From Planctomycetia bacterium (GTDB lineage Bacteria; Planctomycetota; Phycisphaerae; Phycisphaerales; SM1A02), in NCBI GenBank assembly GCA_005799475.1, contig SYGQ01000218.1:1-14449 (forward strand): a DNA stretch of 14,449 bases, written 5' to 3'. Position numbers and translations under genes: made by a program. Numbering within the stretch: position 1 is the first letter of the stretch; each line of letters starts with the position of its first letter. This document shows positions 5,474-12,823 of this stretch, piece by piece. The notes under the pieces are model-generated. The model was not told the origin of the DNA. It was given only the letters and a program-made list of their open reading frames with translations, and did no database searches.

Positions 5474-6724
5474 GTGAGCACGATGGTCACCGTGTCACAC
5501 GAAGAGGTCGTTGAGGCCGCGCGCCGGATCGCCGGGGGGGTCCTTCGCTCCCCATGCGTGCCGAGCCCGCATCTCTCTGAACTGTGTCAGGCGGAGATTT
5601 GGTGCAAGCTCGACTACCAGCAAGCGACCGGGTCCTTCAAGGAGCGCGGCGCGCGCAATGCACTCTTGCTTTTGAGCTCGCATCAACGAGCGCGTGGTGT
5701 TGTCGCGGCGAGCGCCGGAAACCATGCGCTCGCACTCGCGTACCACGGGCGCGACCTCGGTGTGGCCGTCACGGTGGTCATGCCGAGATTTGCGCCGCTG
5801 GTCAAGCAGGTCCGTTGCCGCCAGTACGGGGCTCGTGTTGTGTTGCACGGCGAGAACATCGCCGACGCTAAGGTTCGAGCCGACGAGTTCGTCGCCACCG
5901 AGGGACTTGCGTACATCAATGGCTTCAATGACCCAGCGATCATCGCGGGTGCCGGTACAGCGGCGCTGGAGATCTTCGAGCAAGTCGATCGGCCCGATGC
6001 GCTCGTCGTCCCAGTCGGCGGCGGTGGTCTCATCGCCGGTGTCAGCCTTGTGGCGGCGGCGCGTGGTGATGGCACGAAGATCGTTGGTGTCGAAGCGGAG
6101 CGGTGCCCGAGCCTCACCGCGGCGCTTGCGGCGGGCCACCCGGTACGGGTCAGCGCGCAGCCGTCGCTCGCCGACGGCCTCGGCGTGCCCGAGGTCGGTC
6201 TGACGAGCTTCGAGATCGCACGCCGGCGGATCGATCAAGTCGTGACGGTCGATGAAGAGTCGATCACACGAGCGATCCTAAAGCTGGCCGAACTGGAGAA
6301 GGGGGTCGTCGAGGGGGCGGGGGCCACGCCGCTCGCGGCGTTTCTTGCAGGGAGACTGCGCTTGCTCGAGGGTCGGCGCGTCGTCCTCCTGCTCTGTGGG
6401 GGCAACATCGATCCAACCGTCCTCGCGCGCGTGATCGAACACGGGCTCGCGTTGGAGGGACGGCTCATTCAGTTTGTCGCGGTCATCAAGGATAGGCCTG
6501 GTGGACTCGCCGAATTGGCGACCGCGATCGCCTCGACGGGTGCAAGCATCAAGCAGGTCTCACACGAGCGGGCGTTTGGCGAGGCGGATATCTCGAAGGT
6601 GCAGGTTCTCTGTCAGGTGGAGGTGCGCTCGAGCGAGCACACAACCGAGCTCTTCACGGCACTTCGGGCGAAGGACATCGAGGTGATTGCGCGCGGCGGT
6701 CTGCGCGAGATCGCGGAGAGCTAG
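5474..6724 (+). CDS. ilvA: Threonine ammonia-lyase (threonine dehydratase) with C-terminal ACT domain
   Basis: This encodes a 416-residue PLP enzyme that deaminates threonine to 2-oxobutanoate and ammonia, feeding isoleucine synthesis or catabolism. The PLP-binding lysine is K56 in ATGSFKERGARNA. The substrate loop SAGNHALA and the glycine-rich phosphate-binding GGGGLIAG follow, with the LLCGGNID segment near residue 310. Residues about 335-410 (IQFVAVIKDRPGGLAELATAI and on) are one ACT regulatory domain. Total length and a single ACT domain resemble the shorter ilvA/tdcB group rather than the 514-residue E. coli IlvA with its longer regulatory end, so the choice between biosynthetic and catabolic role is open. 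The GTG at 5474 is chosen because GAGGA (5460-5464) sits nine bases before it; an ATG at 5483 would be too far from that site. The SD overlaps the pckA stop. It is the middle gene of the pckA-ilvA-nadE unit. Confidence 0.92.
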   Translation: MSTMVTVSHEEVVEAARRIAGGVLRSPCVPSPHLSELCQAEIWCKLDYQQATGSFKERGARNALLLLSSHQRARGVVAASAGNHALALAYHGRDLGVAVTVVMPRFAPLVKQVRCRQYGARVVLHGENIADAKVRADEFVATEGLAYINGFNDPAIIAGAGTAALEIFEQVDRPDALVVPVGGGGLIAGVSLVAAARGDGTKIVGVEAERCPSLTAALAAGHPVRVSAQPSLADGLGVPEVGLTSFEIARRRIDQVVTVDEESITRAILKLAELEKGVVEGAGATPLAAFLAGRLRLLEGRRVVLLLCGGNIDPTVLARVIEHGLALEGRLIQFVAVIKDRPGGLAELATAIASTGASIKQVSHERAFGEADISKVQVLCQVEVRSSEHTTELFTALRAKDIEVIARGGLREIAES

Positions 6725-6728
6725 CGCC

Positions 6729-8414
6729 GTGCGCATCGCGGCTCTGCAAATCGACTCCGTCGTCGGGGACCTCGAGGCCAATGGGGCTCGCATCGTGGAA
6801 CAGGCGCTTCGCGCACACAGTTCGGGAGCCGCATTGGCCGTCACCCCGGAACTCGCGCTCGTCGGGTACCCCCCGCGCGATCTTCTTGTGCGCGAGGGAT
6901 TCGTCGAGGCGTGTCGGCGCGCGACCGCTGAGATCGCGCAGAGGCTGCACGCGCGCGGGGCTGGCGGCCTTGCCGTTGTGATGGGAACTCCGTGGACCTC
7001 CACGGGGATGTCGCGCAAGCCAGCGAACGCCGCCGTGATGCTCCGTGATGGCGCAGTCGAAGCCGTCTATAGGAAGCGTTTGCTTCCGACCTACGATGTC
7101 TTCGACGAATCGCGGTACTTCGAGGCCGGGGACGATGCGCTCGTGGCGAAAGTCGCGGGGAAGTCGGTGGCGATCCTCTTGTGCGAGGACCTCTGGAAAG
7201 GGGAAGATGTCGACGAATCCCATGGATATTCGGAAGACCCCGTCGCGGAGGCGGCTCGTTCCAAGGTGGATCTCGTCGTCGTGCCGAGTGCCTCGCCGTT
7301 CTTTGCCGGCAAACACGCGCGCAGGATGGCACTGCTAGGACGAGCGGCGGCTGCCGTGGGGGCACCGGTCATGAGCGTGAATGCCGCAGGATCCAACGAC
7401 GACTTCGTGTTCGACGGTGGGTCGTGCTTGGTTGGCCCCAGCGGCGCCACCGTCCTCTCGCCCCGGTTCGCCGAGCATCTTCTCGTTGCCGAGTGCGGCA
7501 TGAGGGTCCTCGCGGCACCCGAGAGCCTGTGCGAGCCCGAAGAACTCGCGCGCGCCATCGTGAGCGCGATTGAGGGGTACACGCGCAAGACTGGCCATTC
7601 GCGCGTCCTCCTCGGACTCTCGGGGGGGATCGACAGCGCCGTTGTCGCCGCTCTGGCCGTCGCCGCGCTGGGTGCCGATCGCGTGCGCGGCATCTCGATG
7701 CCCGGGCCCCACTCGTCGCAGGGATCGGTCGACGATGCGCTCGAGTCCTCGAAGAGGCTCGGGATGCAACCGCCGGATCGGCTGCCGATTGGTGAGGCGT
7801 ACGCCACCCTCAAACGCGGGATGTCGCTCGCGGCGCCGATCGATGGGCTGACCGACGAGAACCTCCAGAGCCGCCTGCGTGGACTCACACTCATGACGCT
7901 TTCGAATGCCACGGGCGCGCTCGTTCTCTCGACCGGAAACAAGAGTGAACTCGCTGTCGGCTACGCGACGCTGTATGGCGATATGTGTGGAGGGCTCGCG
8001 CCGCTGGGTGACCTCCTCAAGGGGCAGGTCTACGCGATGGCGCGATGGATGAACGAGAACCCCTCGGTGCTCGGACTTCACGCGCCGCCGATTCCGGAGT
8101 CGAGCCTCACGAAGGCGCCGTCGGCCGAACTGCGGCCCAACCAGACCGACCAAGACTCGTTGCCGCCGTACGACGCACTTGACGCGATCGTGACTGGGTT
8201 CGTGGATCTCGAACAGGCCCCAACATCGATCGCGCGCGACACGGGGCTTCCACTCGCGCTCGTTGAGTCGTGGACGAAGGCGATCGATCGTGCGCACTAC
8301 AAGCGCGCTCAGGCACCGGTGATCCCCAAGCTCAGTGCACGGGCGTTCGGGCCTGGGCGACGGCTGCCACTCGCCATGCGCTATCGGTTGGGCGGCGACT
8401 CGTCCGTCGCCTGA
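6729..8414 (+). CDS. nadE: Glutamine-dependent NAD+ synthetase
   Basis: This encodes a 561-residue two-domain enzyme that makes NAD from deamido-NAD using ATP and glutamine-derived ammonia, the last step of NAD synthesis. The N-terminal nitrilase-type glutaminase domain (1 to about 270) has the triad E41 in TPELALVGYPPRDLL, K116 in YRKRLLPTYDVFDE and C152 in LLCEDLW. The C-terminal ATP-pyrophosphatase domain has the P-loop SGGIDS at 298-303. It continues with STGNKSELAVGYATLYGDMCGGLAP and LKGQVYAMARWMN, all typical of bacterial glutamine-type NadE. The GTG at 6729 begins MRIAALQ, the usual start of the family, with GGAG at 6715-6718 about 10 bases upstream. A longer frame from 6687 would only add residues overlapping the previous gene. 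The ilvA stop is four bases before it. The 3' end overlaps the convergent phosphoesterase gene by 83 bp. Confidence 0.96.
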   Translation: MRIAALQIDSVVGDLEANGARIVEQALRAHSSGAALAVTPELALVGYPPRDLLVREGFVEACRRATAEIAQRLHARGAGGLAVVMGTPWTSTGMSRKPANAAVMLRDGAVEAVYRKRLLPTYDVFDESRYFEAGDDALVAKVAGKSVAILLCEDLWKGEDVDESHGYSEDPVAEAARSKVDLVVVPSASPFFAGKHARRMALLGRAAAAVGAPVMSVNAAGSNDDFVFDGGSCLVGPSGATVLSPRFAEHLLVAECGMRVLAAPESLCEPEELARAIVSAIEGYTRKTGHSRVLLGLSGGIDSAVVAALAVAALGADRVRGISMPGPHSSQGSVDDALESSKRLGMQPPDRLPIGEAYATLKRGMSLAAPIDGLTDENLQSRLRGLTLMTLSNATGALVLSTGNKSELAVGYATLYGDMCGGLAPLGDLLKGQVYAMARWMNENPSVLGLHAPPIPESSLTKAPSAELRPNQTDQDSLPPYDALDAIVTGFVDLEQAPTSIARDTGLPLALVESWTKAIDRAHYKRAQAPVIPKLSARAFGPGRRLPLAMRYRLGGDSSVA

Positions 8415-9108
8415 AACTGAACTGGCGGCGCTGGCGGCTGCGCACCATCAAGAGCCGGTCGGTGCCGATCCGGTACGCCGTCAAGAAGCCGCCGTAGACG
8501 CACCCGGTGTCGATGGCCGCGACGACAGGACGACCGTCTGGTCGGCGAAGCACGAGCGGTCGTGACAGTGGCTTGTGCCCGACGATCAGCAGGCCGTCTG
8601 TGCCGTCGTAGTTCCACCACCAGTCGTCTTCGTCGGGGCCCGCCTTGATCGCCATCATGACGCGCGCCCGCGTGCGTGCGAGTCCTCGCTCGGGATCGAT
8701 GCCGGCGTGGATCGCGTGCCATCGCGGTCGCGCGCCGCCGATGCGGATCGTCCGCATCGCTTCGCGCATGAGTGTGATCGCGTCGTCGATGAGGTCCGCC
8801 TCCGCGAGGCAGTCGACCATGGCCGCGAGCCTCGGGGGCATGTGCGCCGTTTGGCCGTCGCCGCCGGCCCTTCTGAGCGCGGCGAGTGCCCGAGGCTCAT
8901 GATTGCCGCACACAAGTCGGATGCGACGGCCCGCGGCGCGCTCGGCGTGAATGGCCTCGATCACGAGGTCAGGCCGAGGGCCTTTCGTGAGCAAGTCGCC
9001 AATCATCACGATGCCGCATCGGGGCGCCCAGCGGCGAAGTCTCTTGAAGAGAATCGACAACTCCTCGCCGCACCCGTGCACATCCCCGATGACGACCGTG
9101 TCACTCAC
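8332..9108 (-). CDS. Calcineurin-like metallophosphoesterase (ApaH/PrpE-like)
   Basis: This encodes a 258-residue protein with the ordered metal-binding motifs of the calcineurin-like superfamily: GDVHG at residues 8-12, GDLLTKGP at 37-44, GNHE at 68-71, HAG at 134-136 and GHKP further on. The pattern is closest to PPP-type serine/threonine phosphatases and symmetrical Ap4A hydrolases (ApaH, PrpE), which cleave diadenosine polyphosphates or phosphoproteins; the substrate cannot be told from sequence. There is no signal peptide, so it is probably cytosolic. The start is the GTG at 9108, which is required to keep GDVHG. GAGG lies directly against it, too close for a normal SD. The last 83 bases overlap the end of nadE, where the arginine-rich tail (RSRQRRQFSFRRR) seems dispensable. 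It is divergent from mutL, with 20 bp between starts. Confidence 0.88.
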   Translation of the reverse strand: MSDTVVIGDVHGCGEELSILFKRLRRWAPRCGIVMIGDLLTKGPRPDLVIEAIHAERAAGRRIRLVCGNHEPRALAALRRAGGDGQTAHMPPRLAAMVDCLAEADLIDDAITLMREAMRTIRIGGARPRWHAIHAGIDPERGLARTRARVMMAIKAGPDEDDWWWNYDGTDGLLIVGHKPLSRPLVLRRPDGRPVVAAIDTGCVYGGFLTAYRIGTDRLLMVRSRQRRQFSFRRRTSRRPTDSAWRVAAVAQARTPVH

Positions 9109-9128
9109 CCTCGTAGGATAGGTTTGCG
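9109..9128. promoter_or_regulatory. 20-bp divergent start region between phosphoesterase and mutL
   Basis: The whole space between the two start codons is 20 bp. It contains TAGGATA at 9114-9120, which reads as the -10-like TAGGAT toward mutL and as TATCCT toward the phosphoesterase (4 of 6 consensus each). Initiation 6-7 bases downstream would give leaders of about 0-3 nt on both sides. No convincing -35 was found, so promoters within the coding regions remain possible. Confidence 0.35.
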
Positions 9129-10916
9129 ATGGCGATCCGAATCCTGCCGCAGGCGCTCGTGAACCAGATCGCTGCCGGAGAAGTTGTCGAGCGGCCCGCC
9201 AGCGTCGTGAAAGAGCTGCTTGAGAACTCGCTCGATGCGGGGGCCACGCGCATTCAGGTGCGCATCGAGGGGGGCGGTCGCGAACGCATTTCGATCACCG
9301 ACAACGGCCGTGGCATCGATGCGGACGACCTTCCGCTCGCCTTGGCGCCGCATGCGACGAGCAAGATCACTGATGCGGCGGACTTGGAGGCCATCGCATC
9401 GTTCGGTTTCCGCGGCGAGGCACTCAGTGCGATCGCGGCGGTCGCGGATGTGTCGATCGCCTCGCGCACGAAGGGCGCCTCAGAGGGTTGGTCTGTGCGC
9501 TCGCGCTACGGCGTCCAGGAAGCGCACCGACCCGCGGCGATCACCGCCGGCACGCAGCTTGAAGTGAACGGGCTTTTCACGAATGTGCCGGCGCGGCGCA
9601 AGTTCCTGCGCGCGGATCCGGCTGAGGCCGCGCGCGTCACAGAAGTTGTGATCAACGCAGCGATGGCGCACCCGACCGTTGCCGTGTCGCTTTCGAGCCA
9701 CGATCGGTCGGTGATCGACCTGGCGCCATCCGGGGGACGGCATGATCGCGTCCTCGAGGTGTTCGGTGAGTCACTTGGTGATCGCCCGATTCCCGTTGAG
9801 TCGGTGGCCACGCTCGAAGACGGATGCCGCGTCGAGGTCACAGGCGTGGTGTGTCGCCCCGAGGCCATGCGCGGAGCGAGCCGGACACAGCGGCTGTTCG
9901 TCAATGGACGCCCCATCGTGGATCGCTCCCTCCAGCACGCGGTCAAGGAGTCGTACCGCGGTCTTGCCGAGCCCACGATGCAACCGCGGTTCGTGCTCTT
10001 CATCGAAATCGATCCGCGCGCTGTTGATGTGAATGTCCATCCGCAGAAGGCCGAAGTGCGATGGCGCCACGGCGCTGCGATGCATCGAGTCGTGCACCGC
10101 GCCGTGCAGGCGGCGCTGTCGCACTCGGGTCTTGCGGCCTCGGGCGTCTCGCTCCTTGGTGCGATCGACTCACGCGGCTGGCAGGGCCAACCGGCAGCGC
10201 GGTCCACTTGGAACCATGAAGGAGCGACAGCGGTCGAGTCGACCTTGCTCGCGGCGCGGCCCTTCCGCGAAGACAAGATTGACGCGGTGCCCGAGCCAAG
10301 CCTGCTCGCGGCGTCGCAGGAATCTCCATCGTTTCTTCAAGTCGACCGAACATGGATCGTGTTTGCCGAGGGGAGCGACCTCGTCATTGTCGACCAGCAC
10401 GCGCTGCATGAACGGGTGATGTTTGAGGAGATCCGCGCCCGCATCGTGCGCGGCGATCTCGCGAGCCAACGCTTGCTTGTCGGAGCGCACTGCGCGGTGA
10501 CCCCTGAGGCGATCGCGCGCCTCGCCGACCTGGCAGGACTCTTCGCACGACTGGGCATCGAAGCGCGAGACGCTGGACCGTGCTCGGTGGTCATCACGGC
10601 GTTCCCGGAATTCCTGCTCGGCCGAGGCGTTGATCCCGGCGGGTTCGTCGCCAGTGCTCTCTCGAGTGACGAGATCGCCGCGGCGCTCGAGTCATCGAAC
10701 TCGGATGCGGCACGAGAGGCGGCCCTCGCGCCGATCCTCGACATGATGGCGTGCAAGGCCGCGGTCAAGGCGGGCGACCGACTCTCGTTCGAGGAGGTCT
10801 CGCGGCTCCTCCACTCGCGCGACGCGACCGATCGCTGGACCAACTGCCCGCACGGCCGTCCCACCGCGGTTCGCATCCCCATCGCCGACATCGAGCGGCG
10901 CTTCGGCCGCCGCTGA
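9129..10916 (+). CDS. mutL: DNA mismatch repair protein MutL (endonuclease-type)
   Basis: This encodes a 595-residue MutL, the ATP-driven matchmaker of mismatch repair. The N-terminal GHKL ATPase domain shows AAGEVVERPASVVKELLENS with E29, the ATP-lid residues TDNGRGI at 57-63, HATSKI at 75-80 and GFRGEAL at 93-99. These are followed by the transducer domain with VNVHPQKAEV. A less conserved linker spans about 340-400. The C-terminal domain has the metal-endonuclease motif DQHA(x)2E(x)4E at 422-433 (E428, E433), ACKAAVKAGD at 541-550 and CPHGRP at 573-578. These mark a MutL that nicks DNA itself, as in bacteria without MutH. The ATG at 9129 gives the canonical MAIRILP start; a weak AGG lies six bases before it. 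No mutS is in the window. The TGA stop at 10914-10916 is five bases from the stop of the convergent gene. Confidence 0.97.
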   Translation: MAIRILPQALVNQIAAGEVVERPASVVKELLENSLDAGATRIQVRIEGGGRERISITDNGRGIDADDLPLALAPHATSKITDAADLEAIASFGFRGEALSAIAAVADVSIASRTKGASEGWSVRSRYGVQEAHRPAAITAGTQLEVNGLFTNVPARRKFLRADPAEAARVTEVVINAAMAHPTVAVSLSSHDRSVIDLAPSGGRHDRVLEVFGESLGDRPIPVESVATLEDGCRVEVTGVVCRPEAMRGASRTQRLFVNGRPIVDRSLQHAVKESYRGLAEPTMQPRFVLFIEIDPRAVDVNVHPQKAEVRWRHGAAMHRVVHRAVQAALSHSGLAASGVSLLGAIDSRGWQGQPAARSTWNHEGATAVESTLLAARPFREDKIDAVPEPSLLAASQESPSFLQVDRTWIVFAEGSDLVIVDQHALHERVMFEEIRARIVRGDLASQRLLVGAHCAVTPEAIARLADLAGLFARLGIEARDAGPCSVVITAFPEFLLGRGVDPGGFVASALSSDEIAAALESSNSDAAREAALAPILDMMACKAAVKAGDRLSFEEVSRLLHSRDATDRWTNCPHGRPTAVRIPIADIERRFGRR

Positions 10917-10928
10917 TGCGCTCAGCGG
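10910..10928. terminator. Shared hairpin containing both convergent stop codons
   Basis: CCGCTGA (10910-10916) and TCAGCGG (10922-10928) are exact inverted repeats around a TGCGC loop. The mutL stop TGA (10914-10916) and the opposite-strand stop (10924-10922) lie in the two arms and would pair with each other. On the plus strand the stem is followed by TTT only, and there is no T run on the minus strand. A bidirectional terminator is a reasonable but unproven role. Confidence 0.5.
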
Positions 10929-12328
10929 TTTCCGGCGCCAATGGCGTCGGTGCCGCGCTCCGCTGTCAGCATTGCCACACGCTTGCGCTCAATCACGGGA
11001 GGTGGCCAATCCTCGGAGATCGCCGCGGGGGTAAGTTCCCCGCGCGGCAATGCCCCGGTCAGCGGCGCTGTCGGCTCCCGGGCACGCATCGCCAACGACT
11101 CCTCGAAGGTGGCCTTGGGTTCGTTCTCCGACCTGTCGAGATCAGCGATGAGCGCGACGGCGATCAATTGCGCCGTCGATGCCAGGCTTCGCATCGTCGT
11201 GCGGTACGCCTCGTGGTCTGGATGGCCTGGCATGGCGCCCAACACAATCTGGGCGCGCCAGCCGAGGCGATGGGCCATTCGCATCGCATCGAACTGCGTA
11301 TGCAGGGCGTCGATGGCCTCCCTCACTCGTGTCGAAAACGCCGGGTCAGGTAACGACCCGGCCAGTTCGTTGAGTGCCAGCCATGCATCGATCACGGGTG
11401 CGGCGTGCGGGCACCGCGATGCCAGCAGCCGCCGCCTCCACGCCGCACCCGGATCGTCCACGAGCGGCACGATGGCGGCAATCGTCCGGTCATCGATGTC
11501 GGCCATGCGCTCCGCCAGGGACGCTACCGGGCGCAGCACGCGCACAGGATCCTCGGGGAGCGAGAAGGCTGTCGCGATCGAGTCGAGCATGCCACGAAGC
11601 GCCGCGTCAAACTCGGCATCATGCTCGGCGAGGCGAGCCGTCAGGGCATCGCGAGCCTCTGGCCTGGCTGCTACTCCCGCGAGCTCCGCCCGGAGATCGG
11701 CGGATACGCATGGCGGAACCGGGACCGGTTCCGTGTCTCGGAGATAGCTGGCGGCGCGGGTGCGCCACAGACGCTGCGCCGCGGCGGCAATCGCGTGCTC
11801 CGCCACTGCCGGCGCAACAGCCTCTTCAAGCGCCCGTTGCAGTGCGGTTCGCTCCGCGTCGAATGTGGCAATGGACTCCCGTACGCACCCTCGAGTGAAC
11901 GCGTAGACGACCCTCCGGATCTGATCGTCGTCCATTGGGTTCTCGAGGTCACCATTGACCATCGCATTGACTTCCTCGAACCGCGCTTGCCAGGTGCTGC
12001 GCCGACGCTCAAGCACCGAAGTGCGGAAGACCTCGAACGCACTCAAGATTGCGGCCCGTTTGGCGCTGCCTGGGTCCGCCGCCAGTCCGTCGACATCTTC
12101 GCACGCGGCAAGCCATGCGACAGGCGTGGGCAAGTTGGCCAACGGGGCCCCGGTCTCTGCAACGCCGACCGCTCCCAGAAGTCCATTCTCCTTCGTGGAG
12201 GGCCGACCGAGCATGTCGGAGTCCTGTGAGGGGGGCGAATGGGAGGCAGGGCGAGGGTCGGCTTGCGGAAGCCCCTGCTGCGCGAAAATGGCGCTGCAAA
12301 GACAGAGCGTTCCGAGTGCGTCCGGCAT
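10922..12328 (-). CDS. Uncharacterised, probably exported, alanine-rich helical protein
   Basis: This encodes 468 residues not recognisable as a known family. The N-terminus, MPDALGTLCLCSAIFAQQG, has a hydrophobic stretch ending in AIFA-QQ that could be a signal peptide, although it lacks the usual basic residues. The next 50 residues are proline/serine-rich and probably disordered. From about residue 90 the protein is dominated by alanine-, arginine- and glutamate-rich helices (RRRSTWQARFEEVNAMVNG; DAERTALQRALEEAVAPAVAEH; RPEARDALTARLAEHDAEF), compatible with a helical bundle or coiled coil. No catalytic motif was found. The ATG at 12328 overlaps the TGA of the upstream cysteine-rich gene by one base (TGATG), so translational coupling is likely; a GTG one codon earlier is also possible. 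The stop is in the hairpin shared with mutL. Joint action with the cysteine-rich protein is suggested by the junction only. Confidence 0.7.
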   Translation of the reverse strand: MPDALGTLCLCSAIFAQQGLPQADPRPASHSPPSQDSDMLGRPSTKENGLLGAVGVAETGAPLANLPTPVAWLAACEDVDGLAADPGSAKRAAILSAFEVFRTSVLERRRSTWQARFEEVNAMVNGDLENPMDDDQIRRVVYAFTRGCVRESIATFDAERTALQRALEEAVAPAVAEHAIAAAAQRLWRTRAASYLRDTEPVPVPPCVSADLRAELAGVAARPEARDALTARLAEHDAEFDAALRGMLDSIATAFSLPEDPVRVLRPVASLAERMADIDDRTIAAIVPLVDDPGAAWRRRLLASRCPHAAPVIDAWLALNELAGSLPDPAFSTRVREAIDALHTQFDAMRMAHRLGWRAQIVLGAMPGHPDHEAYRTTMRSLASTAQLIAVALIADLDRSENEPKATFEESLAMRAREPTAPLTGALPRGELTPAAISEDWPPPVIERKRVAMLTAERGTDAIGAGNR

Positions 12329-12735
12329 CACGGCGTGCCCGGACAGTCCATTGGCGTCGGCGGCTCAATCAGCGAGCCACACCGGAACTTGCTCTGGACC
12401 GGATAGGCGGTCATGCAGAAGCCGTTCGACGACCGCGGGCAAAGGGCCGCGTAGTACGTGCAGTAGTGCAGCGAAGGATCCTGAGCGAGGGGCGTCGAGT
12501 ATCCCGGACTCCCCCAGTCACCTAGATGAATGGTTGAGTCGGACAGCATCTGGTAGGGGCACCACTGCTGAATCATGATGCACCAGACCATCCGGCTCGC
12601 GAAGTGGGCACAGCACGACTCCGGCTCACCCTTGATGTTGCAGACGGGGGTGGGTCCGCCTTGACCGGCGACCTTCGGGCCGACTGCAATGACGGCACCG
12701 ACGAGGAAGGGAAGAACGAGCGCGCGACACTGCAT
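12328..12735 (-). CDS. Small secreted protein with ten cysteines (unknown function)
   Basis: This encodes 135 residues. MQCRALVLPFLVGAVIAVG is a signal peptide (one basic residue, then a hydrophobic core), probably cut near VAG-QGG at about residue 24. The mature part of about 110 residues has ten cysteines, at 32, 41, 42, 52, 59, 92, 99, 107, 119 and 131. The even number in an exported protein points to as many as five disulfides. It is also rich in tryptophan, tyrosine and proline (WCIMIQQWCPY, YCTYYAALCP, MDCPGTP). No known domain is recognised. The frame stays open upstream to 12942 inside the neighbouring gene, but the ATG at 12735 has a strong GGAGGA SD at 12740-12745 and starts the signal peptide. 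It is followed without a gap by the helical protein gene (TGATG overlap) and preceded by an 88-bp spacer with a hairpin. Confidence 0.8.
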   Translation of the reverse strand: MQCRALVLPFLVGAVIAVGPKVAGQGGPTPVCNIKGEPESCCAHFASRMVWCIMIQQWCPYQMLSDSTIHLGDWGSPGYSTPLAQDPSLHYCTYYAALCPRSSNGFCMTAYPVQSKFRCGSLIEPPTPMDCPGTP

Positions 12736-12739
12736 GGGA

Positions 12740-12745
12740 TCCTCC
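12740..12745 (-). promoter_or_regulatory. Strong ribosome-binding site of the cysteine-rich gene
   Basis: GGAGGA on the minus strand, four bases before the ATG at 12735. It is the clearest SD sequence in the window and excludes the longer upstream reading of this frame. Confidence 0.8.
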
Positions 12746-12782
12746 GGGTGGGTTCGGTGTCGGGGCTCCCCGCCGGGCCTCA

Positions 12783-12818
12783 CGGCCGCGTCGGATGGTA
12801 CCACCCGTGGCGCGGCCG
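12783..12818. terminator. Large hairpin in the spacer between pseudopilin and cysteine-rich genes
   Basis: CGGCCGCG (12783-12790) and CGCGGCCG (12811-12818) form an 8-bp GC stem, extendable by two wobble pairs. Its 20-base loop holds a second palindrome, TGGTACCA (12796-12803), which with flanks reads GGATGGTACCACCC. On the minus strand it begins a few bases after the pseudopilin stop and ends 47 bases before the next ATG. No T tract follows, so it may be a partial terminator, an mRNA-stability stem or a regulator site. Confidence 0.4.
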
Positions 12819-12823
12819 CACCC

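Noticed and set aside
7335..8297. Minus-strand open frame of 320 codons within nadE
   Set aside because: Entirely antisense to nadE, Arg-rich, no recognisable motif.
11405..12229. Plus-strand open frame of 274 codons opposite the helical protein gene
   Set aside because: The minus-strand gene has coupled translation and a more protein-like composition; the plus frame is Arg/Gly-rich shadow.
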